DNA of 64,000 nucleotides, from positions 62,001 through 126,000 of the forward strand of contig NZ_JBIWER010000004.1 of the NCBI RefSeq assembly GCF_044762655.1, in the 5' to 3' direction. The first letter of the stretch is position 1; every line of letters starts with the position of its first letter. The notes under the pieces are model-generated. The model had not been told where the DNA came from, searched no databases, and saw only the letters and a program-made list of their open reading frames with translations. The stretch is from Psychrobacillus sp044762655. GTDB taxonomy: Bacteria; Bacillota; Bacilli; Bacillales_A; Planococcaceae. Positions 25,140 through 34,275 of the stretch are shown here, piece by piece. A program made the translations under genes and the position numbers.

Positions 25140-26089
25140 GATTTAGTTCGACTCTCCTTTAATAGTAAATAGATGAAGTAAACTCCCCCGATGAAGTTTA
25201 TAATGACGCTCAGTGTTGTGTCGAAGGTAAAGATACGTTCTACAATCCACTGACCTCCGATTAATGCTACTAAACTCATCAAACTTGCTCCGATTATAAG
25301 TGTAGAATGCTTGAATGTATTAAAGAACTGATACGATAAGTTGGCAACAATTAGGCCGAAAAACGTAATAGGTCCAACTAGTGCAGTAGAAGTTGCGATC
25401 AATATTGATGACAATACAAGCATTTTTTTTACGATTTTATCGTAATCCACACCAAGGTTAATAGCATTGTCTCGACCTAAAGAAAGGACATCTAATTCTC
25501 GTATGCTTCGCCAGCCATATATAACCGTTAGTGTAATAATAACTAATGCTAGCCAGACTAAATCACCGTTTACATTATTAAAGCTTGCAAATAATTTGTT
25601 TTGTAAGCTTGTAAATTCATTCGGATCTATAAGTACCTGAAGGAATGTTGTAATGCTCCCCATAAATGTCCCAAGGATTATCCCGACAAGCAGCAGGAAG
25701 TAGATTGGACGTTTTCCTGCCTTAAACAAAAATTTATATAGTAATAAAGCAAATACAATCATTCCAATAACGGAGATCGCGAAATTAAAGTTCTTGTTAA
25801 TAACTAAAATGGACATGGAGCCAAAGAAGAAATAAATAACCGTTTGAATTAACATATATAGGGAATCAAGCCCCATTACACTCGGCGTTAAAATTCTATT
25901 ATGGGTAATTGTTTGGAAGATTACAGTGGAATATGCTATCGCTACTCCTGTTAGAGCCATTGCCAATACTTTAATCCCACGGCGTGGTAATGCATAATCA
26001 TAGCTTCCATTTAATCCTTGAAATAAATAAAGTGATATAGAAACTAAAACTAAACCTATTAATATCATCATTTTCGTACTGTTACGCAT
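25136..26089 (-). CDS. yclO: Siderophore ABC transporter permease (YclO-like)
   Basis: A 317-residue FecCD-type permease with about nine membrane helices; GPITFFGLIVANLSYQFF (about 230) is the ATPase-coupling helix region. It forms the membrane channel with YclN. I chose the ATG after AGGGGG (MRNSTKMM), which overlaps the YclN gene by 8 bp; a longer in-frame start lies deep in YclN and has no family similarity. Confidence 0.92.
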   Translation of the reverse strand: MRNSTKMMILIGLVLVSISLYLFQGLNGSYDYALPRRGIKVLAMALTGVAIAYSTVIFQTITHNRILTPSVMGLDSLYMLIQTVIYFFFGSMSILVINKNFNFAISVIGMIVFALLLYKFLFKAGKRPIYFLLLVGIILGTFMGSITTFLQVLIDPNEFTSLQNKLFASFNNVNGDLVWLALVIITLTVIYGWRSIRELDVLSLGRDNAINLGVDYDKIVKKMLVLSSILIATSTALVGPITFFGLIVANLSYQFFNTFKHSTLIIGASLMSLVALIGGQWIVERIFTFDTTLSVIINFIGGVYFIYLLLKESRTKS

Positions 26090-27032
26090 ATGCTTTCCCC
26101 CTAAACAACAAGAATAGGAAGATTGCACTTCCGATTACACCAACAGTCATGCTAATCGGAATTTCATAAGGGAATATAATAACCCTACCTAAAATATCGC
26201 AGATCAATAAGAAAATAACTCCTAGTAATGCTGTATGTGGTAATGTTTTCTCTAAATGATCACCTTTAAAGATGGAGACAATATTCGGGATGATTAATCC
26301 TAAAAACGGAATCATTCCTACCGTCAAAACAACAGTCGTAGAGATTAAAGCAACTAGTACTAGACCTAGATTCAACACTTTGTTGTATGATAGACCAAGA
26401 TTTTTTGCAAAATCTTCACCCATCCCTGCAACCGTAAAGCGATTCGCGAAAATATAGGCGACTATCAGTACTGGTACACTTATGTAAAGTAGTTCATATC
26501 TGCCTTTTAAAATTAAGGAGAAGTCTCCTTGTAACCAAACAGAAATGTTTTGAATAATGTCAGATTTGTAAGCGAAAAACGTTGTGATGGAGGCTAAAAT
26601 ATTTCCGAACATTAATCCAACAAGTGGAACAAATATTGCATCCTTAAATTTAATTCGATTCAAGATTTGCATGAAAAGCAGTGTTCCTGCTAACGCAAAT
26701 ATAAATGCAAAGGAAATCTTTTGGAAATATGTTGCATTTGTAAATACGAGCATCGAGATTAAAATTCCTAATCGAGTCGCATCGAGCGTGCCTGCTGTGG
26801 TTGGAGATACAAACTTATTTCTACTAAGGCTTTGCATGATAAGACCCGCAATACTCATCCCTGCTCCTGCAAGTATTATGGCAATTAGTCTGGGTACTCT
26901 ACTAATAAGAAAAATTTCCGTCTCTTCTGAGTTAAAATCTAACAAATCCATTGGTGAAATGCTTGATACACCAACAAAGAGAGATAAGAGAGAAAGTGCT
27001 ACTAGTGCAATTACAAGATATCTTTTTTTCAT
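26082..27032 (-). CDS. yclN: Siderophore ABC transporter permease (YclN-like), first gene of operon
   Basis: A 316-residue FecCD-type permease with SRVPRLIAIILAGAGMSIAG near the N-terminus (typical RLPR/RVPR motif) and GMIPFLGLIIPNIVS (about 225) as coupling region. The first gene of the yclNOPQ-type petrobactin uptake operon. I chose the ATG 6 nt after GAGG. A near-ideal promoter with two Fur boxes lies upstream. Confidence 0.92.
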   Translation of the reverse strand: MKKRYLVIALVALSLLSLFVGVSSISPMDLLDFNSEETEIFLISRVPRLIAIILAGAGMSIAGLIMQSLSRNKFVSPTTAGTLDATRLGILISMLVFTNATYFQKISFAFIFALAGTLLFMQILNRIKFKDAIFVPLVGLMFGNILASITTFFAYKSDIIQNISVWLQGDFSLILKGRYELLYISVPVLIVAYIFANRFTVAGMGEDFAKNLGLSYNKVLNLGLVLVALISTTVVLTVGMIPFLGLIIPNIVSIFKGDHLEKTLPHTALLGVIFLLICDILGRVIIFPYEIPISMTVGVIGSAIFLFLLFRGKAYA

Positions 27033-27069
27033 AACAATCCTCGTCATTCTTTTTGTGAAAGGGCGATAT

Positions 27070-27151
27070 TGAAAATCATTATCAATTACTCACAAGTCCA
27101 ATTATAGCACCTTGACCATTCATGTCAACGATTAAATGAAAATGATTTTCA
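27070..27151 (-). promoter_or_regulatory. Iron-controlled promoter with two Fur boxes
   Basis: Minus-strand promoter TTGACA (27123-27128), 16 nt, TATAAT (27101-27106). Two perfect 7-1-7 Fur boxes flank it: TGAAAATCATTATCA at 27070-27084 (downstream of the start point) and TGAAAATGATTTTCA at 27137-27151 (just upstream of the -35). Fur with iron would shut the siderophore operon. Confidence 0.9.
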
Positions 27152-27224
27152 ATTGACAATACACATATATGCCATTTCAACCTATTTTAGTCCAAATCTA
27201 TCTTACTACATTATAACCTTAATT

Positions 27225-27278
27225 CAAAAAGACTATTGCAATTGTTGCTTTTTCGCAACAATTACAATAGTCTTTTTG
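27225..27278. terminator. Long hairpin terminator after the lipoprotein gene
   Basis: CAAAAAGACTATTG and CAATAGTCTTTTTG pair, then a C/A mismatch, then AATTGTTGC/GCAACAATT around a 6-nt loop, giving a stem of about 24 bp. T runs lie on both sides, so it can act in both directions; it isolates the siderophore promoter from the lipoprotein gene. Confidence 0.85.
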
Positions 27279-27293
27279 ACACTAGCTATATAT

Positions 27294-28139
27294 TTAAATT
27301 TCAGTAGCGCTATCAATAACCTCTTGAGGGACGATAATCTCATCTATTTCATTGAACTTAGAGAAGTCGGTACTAGCATCCATGTTCAAGTTAATTGTCT
27401 CTCCATCCATTGTCATATCCATATCAATAACCATATCCAATTTGTTTGTTTGGAACGAATCCTTATCAATATGAACTAGGTAGTTGACCGAATGAATAGT
27501 AAAGTCCATGTTTACATTTTCTCCTCCAGTAAGGCTTTGAAGCGCTTCATCTACCTGTTTTTGTACAAGACTCGTAAACTCTTCACCACTACCTTCAAGT
27601 GTTAAAATATAGTTTTCGTTGTCTTGTTCAAATTTCACTTTTTCTAAATACTCTTGTAAAGTCTGCAGTTGAGCTGTCGGATCAGTTTGGTTCGTAGCAC
27701 CCATCATTTGATCTAACATCTCCTGAGGAAACTTCATCCACTGTGCAGTAGTGCCTTCATACACATACATTGCATCTTCCGTAATATAAGTCTCCATATC
27801 AGTCTCTTGAGACTCTCCACCTTCACCATCGCCCATCATAGTCGTTGTACCTTTTTGATGCATTTGCATAGGTTCTATTATAAATTCCATATCCATCACA
27901 GATTTAATATCAAATGTCATTCCTTCACTCGGAATACTCATCTTCTGTTTCATATCTATTGTACCTTTTAAGCTTTTTAGCTCCTCAGAAGCTTTTATTG
28001 ACTTATCATATACTTCTTGTAAAGTGAGCTTACTCGTTTCTGATACCTCGTTTTCTTGTACCGGTGTTGCAGTTTCGTTACAAGCAGCCAAACCTAACGA
28101 TAAGGTTACTACCGATAATAGTGCTGTCCATTTTTTCAT
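27294..28139 (-). CDS. Lipoprotein, LolA-like/DUF6612-type
   Basis: A 281-residue lipoprotein with signal peptide and lipobox LGLAAC (Cys at about 20). The mature part repeats a two-lobed pattern of long beta strands with Met-rich segments (IDMKQKMSIPSEGM; MDMTMDGETINLNMDAS), the LolA/LppX-like fold of DUF6612 proteins. The role is unknown; such proteins may bind hydrophobic molecules at the membrane surface. I chose the ATG giving MKKWTALL. Its ribosome binding site GAAGGGATGG is part of a hairpin that also ends the peptide transporter transcript. Confidence 0.75.
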   Translation of the reverse strand: MKKWTALLSVVTLSLGLAACNETATPVQENEVSETSKLTLQEVYDKSIKASEELKSLKGTIDMKQKMSIPSEGMTFDIKSVMDMEFIIEPMQMHQKGTTTMMGDGEGGESQETDMETYITEDAMYVYEGTTAQWMKFPQEMLDQMMGATNQTDPTAQLQTLQEYLEKVKFEQDNENYILTLEGSGEEFTSLVQKQVDEALQSLTGGENVNMDFTIHSVNYLVHIDKDSFQTNKLDMVIDMDMTMDGETINLNMDASTDFSKFNEIDEIIVPQEVIDSATEI

Positions 28140-28189
28140 AAAAATAACCATCCCTTCTCAGTAAGATACTTACTTTACGGGATGGCTAT
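28140..28189 (-). terminator. Hairpin overlapping terminator and ribosome binding site
   Basis: On the minus strand ATAGCCATCCC (28179-28189) pairs with GGGATGGTTAT (28144-28154), with an inner GTAAG/CTTAC stem, followed by TTTTAT. It lies 24 bp after the peptide transporter stop. The right arm contains the lipoprotein gene's GGG ribosome binding site, so the same hairpin could end transcription or hide the site. Confidence 0.6.
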
Positions 28190-28212
28190 TTAAAAAGTTT
28201 CATTCTTATGGA

Positions 28213-29700
28213 TTACTTAACGCCACGCATATATTTTTGGATCAATGGAGTCATAAAATACAGTAATAAACCAATTACTAAAGCTATTGCTCCGATAACA
28301 CCGAAGTAAATAATTTCGTTTTCCGGAGTATAAAATTTAACTACTTGAGCATTGATAGCTTGCGCAGATGCGTTTGTCATGAACCATAAACTCATCGTTT
28401 GTGCTGCAAATGCTCCTGGTGCAAGCTTTGTAGTAGCAGATAATCCAACAGGAGATAATAATAGTTCCCCTAATACTACAAGGAAAAAGCTCAGTACAAG
28501 CCAAAACGGACTAACTAGAGAGTCTGTTCCATTGAAGTAAGCTGGAATTATCATTACGATAAAGGACATCCCTGCAAACAGCAAACCAAGCGAGAATTTT
28601 TTTGGTGTAGATGGTTGTCTATCACCAAGCTTCAACCACATCCAAGCAAACACCGGTGCGAGTGCAATGATAAATAAAGGATTTAACGATTGGAACCAGG
28701 CAGGTGAAATCTCAAACGATCCAATCATTAAATCTACTCGTTCATCCGCATATTGAGCTAAAATGTTCGACCCTTGCTCTTGAATTGCCCAGAACATCAT
28801 AGCTGCAACAAATAATGGAATGTATGCTAGTAAGCGAGACTTCTCATCTTCAGTTGTCTTACTACTTCTATACATAACGATAAAGTACAAGGTAGGAATT
28901 ACGATACCTAGAATGGAAACGGTCATGATGAATCCATCAATTGTCAAAATCCCTTGCTGTATTAAAATATATCCAACAATTAGAATAAGAACTATCGCAA
29001 ATCCAATTCTCGTCAATACCTTTTTACGTTCTTCTTTAGACATCGGGTTTGGCACATATGTACCGGCTAATCCTAAGTATTTCTTTTTCGTAACTAAAAA
29101 TACGATTAATCCTAATGCCATACCGACTGCAGCAAGTCCGAACCCTAAATGGAAGTTATATTCTAAACCAATTGTTCCAACGATGAAAGGTGCGATAAAC
29201 GCTCCCATATTGATCCCCATATAAAAAACACTAAATCCTGAATCACGGCGAGTATCCTCTTTAGAATACAAATCACCGACAATACTTGATATGTTTGGTT
29301 TCAATAAGCCTGTCCCTATGATGATAAAGGCCATCGACACGAACAAAGTAGTCAATCCTCCAGGGAATGCTAAGACGATATGACCAAACATAATGAGGAC
29401 ACCACCGTAGAATACGGTTTTCGTCGTACCAAATAGACGGTCAGCTATCCAACCTCCAATAATCCCTGACATGTAAACTAGGGAACCATACACTGCCATA
29501 ATTGAGTTAGCAGTAGAACGCTCTAATCCTAGTCCTCCCTGCGTCACTTCATAATACATATAATAGATTAGAATTGCGCGCATTCCGTAGTAAGAAAAAC
29601 GCTCCCAAAACTCCGTGAAAAACAATGATAGTAATCCTTTCGGGTGACCAAAAAATCCCTTTTGGGGGACGGATTTTACTACTTCCTCTCTTGTTACCAT
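28213..29700 (-). CDS. POT family di/tripeptide transporter
   Basis: A 495-residue proton-coupled oligopeptide transporter with about 14 helices, like DtpT. The PTR2 signature FTEFWERFSYYGMRAILIYYM region is at residues 28-48 (ExxERFxYYG core), with GGWIADRLFGTTKTV in the first loop and FYMGINMGAFIAP in helix 5. It imports di- and tripeptides with protons. The start follows AGAGGT. It has its own strong promoter. Confidence 0.92.
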   Translation of the reverse strand: MVTREEVVKSVPQKGFFGHPKGLLSLFFTEFWERFSYYGMRAILIYYMYYEVTQGGLGLERSTANSIMAVYGSLVYMSGIIGGWIADRLFGTTKTVFYGGVLIMFGHIVLAFPGGLTTLFVSMAFIIIGTGLLKPNISSIVGDLYSKEDTRRDSGFSVFYMGINMGAFIAPFIVGTIGLEYNFHLGFGLAAVGMALGLIVFLVTKKKYLGLAGTYVPNPMSKEERKKVLTRIGFAIVLILIVGYILIQQGILTIDGFIMTVSILGIVIPTLYFIVMYRSSKTTEDEKSRLLAYIPLFVAAMMFWAIQEQGSNILAQYADERVDLMIGSFEISPAWFQSLNPLFIIALAPVFAWMWLKLGDRQPSTPKKFSLGLLFAGMSFIVMIIPAYFNGTDSLVSPFWLVLSFFLVVLGELLLSPVGLSATTKLAPGAFAAQTMSLWFMTNASAQAINAQVVKFYTPENEIIYFGVIGAIALVIGLLLYFMTPLIQKYMRGVK

Positions 29701-30023
29701 CTTTTTACCTCTTTTCTAATTTAAAAGCTATAGGTACCGAAATGCTTTAAAATACTTTTAGAAGCTGAAAATTTTCCTAAAGCCCTTGCACTTATAAGAC
29801 ACATATTATAAGCTTCCCATTTTCTATTGTCAAAAAACCTATTCTTCTTCAATAAGGAAGATTAGTACTCGAAAAACCTTTATATAAACCAATTTTCAAT
29901 ATATCCTCGCATTATAATTACCGAAAATTGGAATTATAACTTATCTTAACTTAATATATTTATTTCGACTTTTGAAATTGTTCGTTATAATAGTCGATAT
30001 GATAGAAGAAAGGAGTGATTTAA
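29701..30023. other. Intergenic region with divergent promoters
   Basis: Holds the minus-strand peptide transporter promoter TTGACA (29828-29833), 17 nt, TATAAT (29805-29810), which is a perfect consensus match and gives a leader of about 95 nt. On the plus side a TATAAT (about 29987) precedes the ABC exporter gene without a good -35. No other feature seen. Confidence 0.7.
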
Positions 30024-31742
30024 TTGCTCAAGAAGTTTTTTTCATACTACAAGCCACATAAACGGCTTTTCATCATTGACTTTAGCAGTGCTGTTTTTGT
30101 AGCAATTTTAGAGCTTGCGTTCCCAGTGGCTGTTCAGTGGTTTATCGATGATTTGTTACCTACTGGTGATTGGAGCATGATTACCCGTGTCAGCATTCTA
30201 TTATTAGCGGTCTACATACTCAGTACTTTTTTACAGTATGTTGTAAGTTATTTCGGACATAAACTTGGCATTAATATTGAAACCGATATGCGACAGCAAT
30301 TATTCACTCACGTTCAACGCCAATCATTCCGGTTTTTTGATAATACAAAGACTGGTCATATTATGAGTCGAATAACTAATGACTTATTTGATATTGGTGA
30401 ACTAGCACACCATGGTCCCGAGGATTTATTCATTGCCATAATGACCGTAATCGGTGCATTTACGATAATGTACAATATCAATCCAGAGCTTGCCGTTATC
30501 GCTATTGTCATGGTGCCGTTTTTATCTGTTGTCGCTACATACGGTAACATTATGATGAATAAGGCTTGGAAGAATATGTACGGTAAAATTGCCGATGTCA
30601 ATGCACGAGTGGAAGATAGTGTTTCTGGTGTTCGCGTTGTTCAATCTTTTACCAATGAAAGCTTTGAAATAGCTCGTTTTAAAGAGGACAATGGACAATT
30701 CCGTTTAGCAAAGTTGGTTGCATATAAAGTGATGGCTGGTACACATTCCAGTATATATATGTTAACTCGCCTTGTGACATTGGTTGTACTAGTTGTCGGA
30801 GCTTGGTTTACCATTAAAGGAGCACTTTCTTACGGAGAGTTTGTTAGTTTTGTTCTGTATGTCAATGTGCTGATCAAACCTGTCGATAAAATTACCGCGT
30901 TACTGGAGCTGTATCCAAAAGGGATGGCTGGCTTCAAACGTTTCTTAGACTTAGTGGAACAGGAGCCTGAAATTCTGGACAAGTCTAATGCACTCACAGT
31001 TGAGCGTTTAAAAGGAGACATAACGTTTGAACAGGTTGGTTTTCGATACGATGATCAAAAGCCAGTGCTGGATAATATTGATTTGTCTATTAAAGCAGGT
31101 GAAACCATCGCTTTTGTTGGACCATCTGGCGCAGGAAAAACTACTATTTGTTCCCTTATCCCAAGGTTTTACGATGTCCAAGAAGGTGCCATCACTGTAG
31201 ACGGCTTGAATATCCAAGATATTACGATGAAATCTTTGCGATCCCAAATCGGAATTGTGCAGCAGGACGTTTTCTTATTTACTGGATCTATTCGTGAAAA
31301 CATCGCATACGGTAAAAAAGATGCGAGTGAAGAAGAGATCCGAGACGCTGCCAAAAAAGCACATTTAGAGGACATGATCGCCTCTCTTCCAGAAGGCTAT
31401 GATACACAAATCGGTGAACGAGGTCTTAAGTTATCAGGTGGACAGAAGCAGCGTCTAGCGATTGCTCGTATGTTCCTGAAAAACCCACCCATTTTAATTT
31501 TGGATGAGGCTACATCGGCACTTGATACAGAAACTGAACGGTTCATTCAGAAGTCGCTAATGGAGCTTGCAGAAAATAGAACTACACTTATCATTGCTCA
31601 TAGACTTGCTACTATTCGTGATGCAGATCGTGTGCTTGTTGTAACGGAAGACGGCATTGCAGAGGATGGTTCCTACAGTGAGTTAGTAGCACAGGATGGG
31701 ATATTTGCGCGACTGCACAATATACAGTTTCAAGAGGTTTAA
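30024..31742 (+). CDS. ABC exporter (homodimer-type half-transporter)
   Basis: A 572-residue MsbA/Sav1866-like half-transporter: six helices (about 15-300) followed by an ATPase domain with Walker A GPSGAGKTT (about 366), signature LSGGQKQR (about 470), Walker B ILILDEATSALD (about 492) and H-loop IIAHRLATI (about 525). All catalytic residues are intact, so it can work as a homodimer, unlike the pair at the start of the window. B. subtilis YgaD is a likely counterpart; drug or lipid export is inferred. The start is TTG, 8 nt after AAGGAG. A repeat element is attached 10 bp after the stop. Confidence 0.9.
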   Translation: MLKKFFSYYKPHKRLFIIDFSSAVFVAILELAFPVAVQWFIDDLLPTGDWSMITRVSILLLAVYILSTFLQYVVSYFGHKLGINIETDMRQQLFTHVQRQSFRFFDNTKTGHIMSRITNDLFDIGELAHHGPEDLFIAIMTVIGAFTIMYNINPELAVIAIVMVPFLSVVATYGNIMMNKAWKNMYGKIADVNARVEDSVSGVRVVQSFTNESFEIARFKEDNGQFRLAKLVAYKVMAGTHSSIYMLTRLVTLVVLVVGAWFTIKGALSYGEFVSFVLYVNVLIKPVDKITALLELYPKGMAGFKRFLDLVEQEPEILDKSNALTVERLKGDITFEQVGFRYDDQKPVLDNIDLSIKAGETIAFVGPSGAGKTTICSLIPRFYDVQEGAITVDGLNIQDITMKSLRSQIGIVQQDVFLFTGSIRENIAYGKKDASEEEIRDAAKKAHLEDMIASLPEGYDTQIGERGLKLSGGQKQRLAIARMFLKNPPILILDEATSALDTETERFIQKSLMELAENRTTLIIAHRLATIRDADRVLVVTEDGIAEDGSYSELVAQDGIFARLHNIQFQEV

Positions 31743-31752
31743 AACGAAGTAC

Positions 31753-31940
31753 AAAAGCGCAAGCGCCTATTAGAGGAATACAGTCTAAGGAGGCGACCTC
31801 GTGTCGCAACAACTGCATGACCCACATCCAGTGGTCCTCCGAAAACGCAGGAAGAATTGCTATAAAGGCGCTTTTTGCCTCTAGCCGCAAGTCTGAAGCG
31901 ACTCAGGCGGGCTAGGCGCTGGAGTCTGAACGGAGAATCC
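31753..31940 (+). repeat. 3'-attached intergenic repeat, copy D (longest)
   Basis: Begins AAAAGCGCAAGCGCC 10 bp after the ABC exporter stop and contains GCGACCTCGTGTCGC (inner stem) and GACCCACATCC. It then continues into a Cys/Arg-codon-like tail with TAGCCGCAAG, GAAGCGACT and GGGCTAG. Orientation relative to the gene is the same as in copies A-C. Confidence 0.75.
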
Positions 31941-31990
31941 TTATAGCAAATTATCCATATGCCGAAGTTTTTATTATTTCCTAAAGCATG

Positions 31991-32036
31991 AAAAAGTTGT
32001 CTCGTTGTAGGAAACTACTGGCGAGACAACTTTTTT
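31991..32036 (+). terminator. Terminator with GAAA tetraloop
   Basis: AAAAAGTTGTCTCG pairs with CGAGACAACTTTTTT and an inner GTAG/CTAC stem is capped by GAAA. It is the first true terminator after the ABC exporter gene, beyond the repeat. Confidence 0.85.
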
Positions 32037-32044
32037 ATCTTATG

Positions 32045-32160
32045 GTTTTGCGGTATTCGGGTGATTCTTTGTTACATTGCGGTGATTCTCTGCGATATTC
32101 GGGTGATTCCCTGTTACATTTGGATGATTCTCTCCAACATTCAGGTGATTCATCCTTTTC
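32045..32160. repeat. 21-bp-period tandem repeats, site 1
   Basis: The core GGTGATTC (one copy GATGATTC) recurs at 32060, 32081, 32102, 32123 and 32144, exactly 21 bp apart, each preceded by ATTCG-, ATTGC- or ATTCA-like sequence. The array lies just past the hflX stop. No ribosome binding site exists for the frame that would translate it as heptapeptides. Confidence 0.85.
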
Positions 32161-32166
32161 AAGGTT

Positions 32167-33438
32167 TTATTGAACAAATAGGAATTCTTGAAAGCGATCA
32201 TGATCGGATTTCTTCAATTCTACCTGGACAACTGTCCCTTCTTCTTCATAAGAAGTTGAGGAAACAGACGCATTCTCATTGAGGTAAGATACAATATCTC
32301 CACGGTCAAATGGAATCAGAAGTGAACAGCGAACATAGTTAGAGAAAATATGTTTTTTAATAATGTCTAATAATTCATCCAGCCCTGCTCCCTCTTTCGC
32401 AGAAATCCAAATATTATCTCCAGCCACATATGGGTATTTCATATCGGCTAAATCTGATTTGTTATATACAAAAACTGTTGGTACATCCTCTACACCTACA
32501 GCTTGTAGTGTTTCGTTCGTAACATCCATCATAAATCGGTGCTCATCATTCGAGACGTCGACAACATGTAAAAGCAAGTCCGCGTCACGAGCTTCCTCCA
32601 GCGTAGATCGGAAAGCTTTTACTAAGTGATGAGGAAGCTTACTTACGAACCCAACCGTATCCGTCAATAAAAACTCCTTTTGGTCGGGAAGTTTAATCTG
32701 TCTAACCGAAGTTTCTAAAGTAGCGAAAAGCATGTCCTTTTCAAATACCTGCTTCGAATCCATTTGACCAACCTTTTGAAGCATTTGGTTCATAATCGTC
32801 GACTTCCCAGCATTCGTATAGCCAACCAAGGATACTACTGGTATAGCGTTTTTCTTACGCTGCTTTCGCTGTGTTTCTCTTTGATCTTTGGCATGATCGA
32901 GATCTCTTTTAAGCTTTGCGATTTGGTCCTCGATTTTACGTCTATCCAGCTCTAGCTTTGTCTCACCAGCACCACGGTTTTTGAATCCACCCCCTGTTCC
33001 ACCGCCTTGTCGACCAAGAGATGCTCGAAGTCCTACCAGACGAGGAAGCATGTATTGAAGCTGCGCCAAATCTACTTGCATACGGGCCTCATTCGATTTT
33101 GCACGACGAGCGAAGATATCTAGGATCAGCATCGTCCGGTCAATAACCTTACATTCTAGATCACGTTCTAGATTTCTTATTTGGGAAGGAGATAGCTCAT
33201 CGTTGAAAATGACTAGATTAGCCCCGGTCTCGTCATAGAGGTTTTTAATCTCCTCTACCTTCCCCGTACCAACATAATGAGATGTAGTCACTCTTTCAAG
33301 GTTTTGCGTTACTTCACCTACTACTTCTACATCTAAAGCCTCTGCTAAATTGTGAAGTTCTTCTAATTCATACTCAAAATGCTCGTCCTTTTGCAGTTTA
33401 ACTGCAACGAGTATGGCCTTTTCTATTAATTCATCCAT
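32167..33438 (-). CDS. hflX: Ribosome-associated GTPase HflX
   Basis: A 423-residue GTPase. The N-terminal HflX domain (1-180) ends in the Gly-rich linker (GRQGGGTGGGFKNRGAGE) and a coiled region. The G domain carries G1 GYTNAGKST (about 204), G3 DTVGF (about 245) and G4 YNKSDL (about 330). It splits or rescues stalled 70S ribosomes, notably in heat stress. The start follows AAAGGAG. It ends right beside the 21-bp repeat array and follows the glyoxalase-like gene by 12 bp, so the two are probably co-transcribed. Confidence 0.95.
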   Translation of the reverse strand: MDELIEKAILVAVKLQKDEHFEYELEELHNLAEALDVEVVGEVTQNLERVTTSHYVGTGKVEEIKNLYDETGANLVIFNDELSPSQIRNLERDLECKVIDRTMLILDIFARRAKSNEARMQVDLAQLQYMLPRLVGLRASLGRQGGGTGGGFKNRGAGETKLELDRRKIEDQIAKLKRDLDHAKDQRETQRKQRKKNAIPVVSLVGYTNAGKSTIMNQMLQKVGQMDSKQVFEKDMLFATLETSVRQIKLPDQKEFLLTDTVGFVSKLPHHLVKAFRSTLEEARDADLLLHVVDVSNDEHRFMMDVTNETLQAVGVEDVPTVFVYNKSDLADMKYPYVAGDNIWISAKEGAGLDELLDIIKKHIFSNYVRCSLLIPFDRGDIVSYLNENASVSSTSYEEEGTVVQVELKKSDHDRFQEFLFVQ

Positions 33439-33450
33439 ATAATTTCTCCT

Positions 33451-34194
33451 TTATATAAAGCGATAGGTAGCTTGCTCGTATATGATTTCTTCCTGTTTCT
33501 TAGCTCCAGCTATTTCGATGCTAGCCAGTCGTTCTTTAGTATTGTTGCTTTGTTTAAATAGTAAGCGCGTATTTTCCAGCAATAAAGTATGCTCATCGTG
33601 TTCAATCAATTTAAAATAATTTTTCCACTTATCCATCACTTCCCGTGGATTTCGAACATGAAACTCACAGACAGTGATCGATAATTCTAAGTTACTTTTT
33701 ACTATTGTTCCATCCTCTTCTAGCAAGCGATACTTTTCCTCATCGCTTTCCTCCCATTCAATAAAAAATGGAGAAGGTAATGCTTCACTGATTTCTTCTG
33801 TAACAAATAGCATTTTCCACTTACGTACTAATCCACTTGTCGTCTTCCTTTCAGCATGTAAAACTCCGGATGTTTTTATACCCTGCTTCTCTAGCTGACT
33901 ATTAAGTCCATCAATCTCTGTCGTGCGAATACAAATAGTATTGAACCCTGCTCCACTCGTATCCAAATCATGGAGTATAAGGTCTATCAATGGATGATTA
34001 GCATTTTTAGCGACTTCTTCATGTTCTACTGCAAGCCATTCAACATAGCTTGTTCTCGTATAAAGAAGTGCATTATAGGTTCCCCACTTTGTATGCTGAC
34101 CACCCACCACTGCATGTATTCCTTTTCCCGTCCAATCCTTAGCTACTTCTTGCGGCTTTTTCGTAACGCTATGTACTATATGATCCAAATACAT
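33451..34194 (-). CDS. Glyoxalase-like (VOC) domain protein
   Basis: A 247-residue protein whose first half matches the glyoxalase-like family: MYLDHIVHSV at the start supplies a metal-type His, with the following GGQHTKWGTYNALLYT and SYVEWLAVE. The second half looks like a diverged repeat of the same fold (about 160-247). No reaction can be named. The ATG follows GTAGGAGG; an upstream in-frame start precedes that site. It is upstream of hflX and 80 bp downstream of the RDD remnant, in the same direction. Confidence 0.75.
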   Translation of the reverse strand: MYLDHIVHSVTKKPQEVAKDWTGKGIHAVVGGQHTKWGTYNALLYTRTSYVEWLAVEHEEVAKNANHPLIDLILHDLDTSGAGFNTICIRTTEIDGLNSQLEKQGIKTSGVLHAERKTTSGLVRKWKMLFVTEEISEALPSPFFIEWEESDEEKYRLLEEDGTIVKSNLELSITVCEFHVRNPREVMDKWKNYFKLIEHDEHTLLLENTRLLFKQSNNTKERLASIEIAGAKKQEEIIYEQATYRFI

Positions 34195-34242
34195 TGCAGC
34201 CCCTCCTACTTCTCTTTTCATTAGTATACCAATAAGTGTAAA

Positions 34243-34268
34243 GGGCATCGATTGAAAAACCGATGCCC
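34243..34268 (-). terminator. Terminator after the RDD gene
   Basis: GGGCATCG pairs with CGATGCCC around a 10-nt loop, with TTTACACTT after it on the minus strand. It lies 8 bp after the stop codon of the restored RDD frame, not after the stop of the shifted frame. Confidence 0.65.
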
Positions 34269-34275
34269 TCCCGTT

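Noticed and set aside
31988..32173. A plus-strand frame over the 21-bp repeats giving heptapeptides (RYSGDSL-like).
   Set aside because: It has no ribosome binding site, begins inside a terminator hairpin, and the second repeat array (48896-48990) does not keep an equivalent frame.
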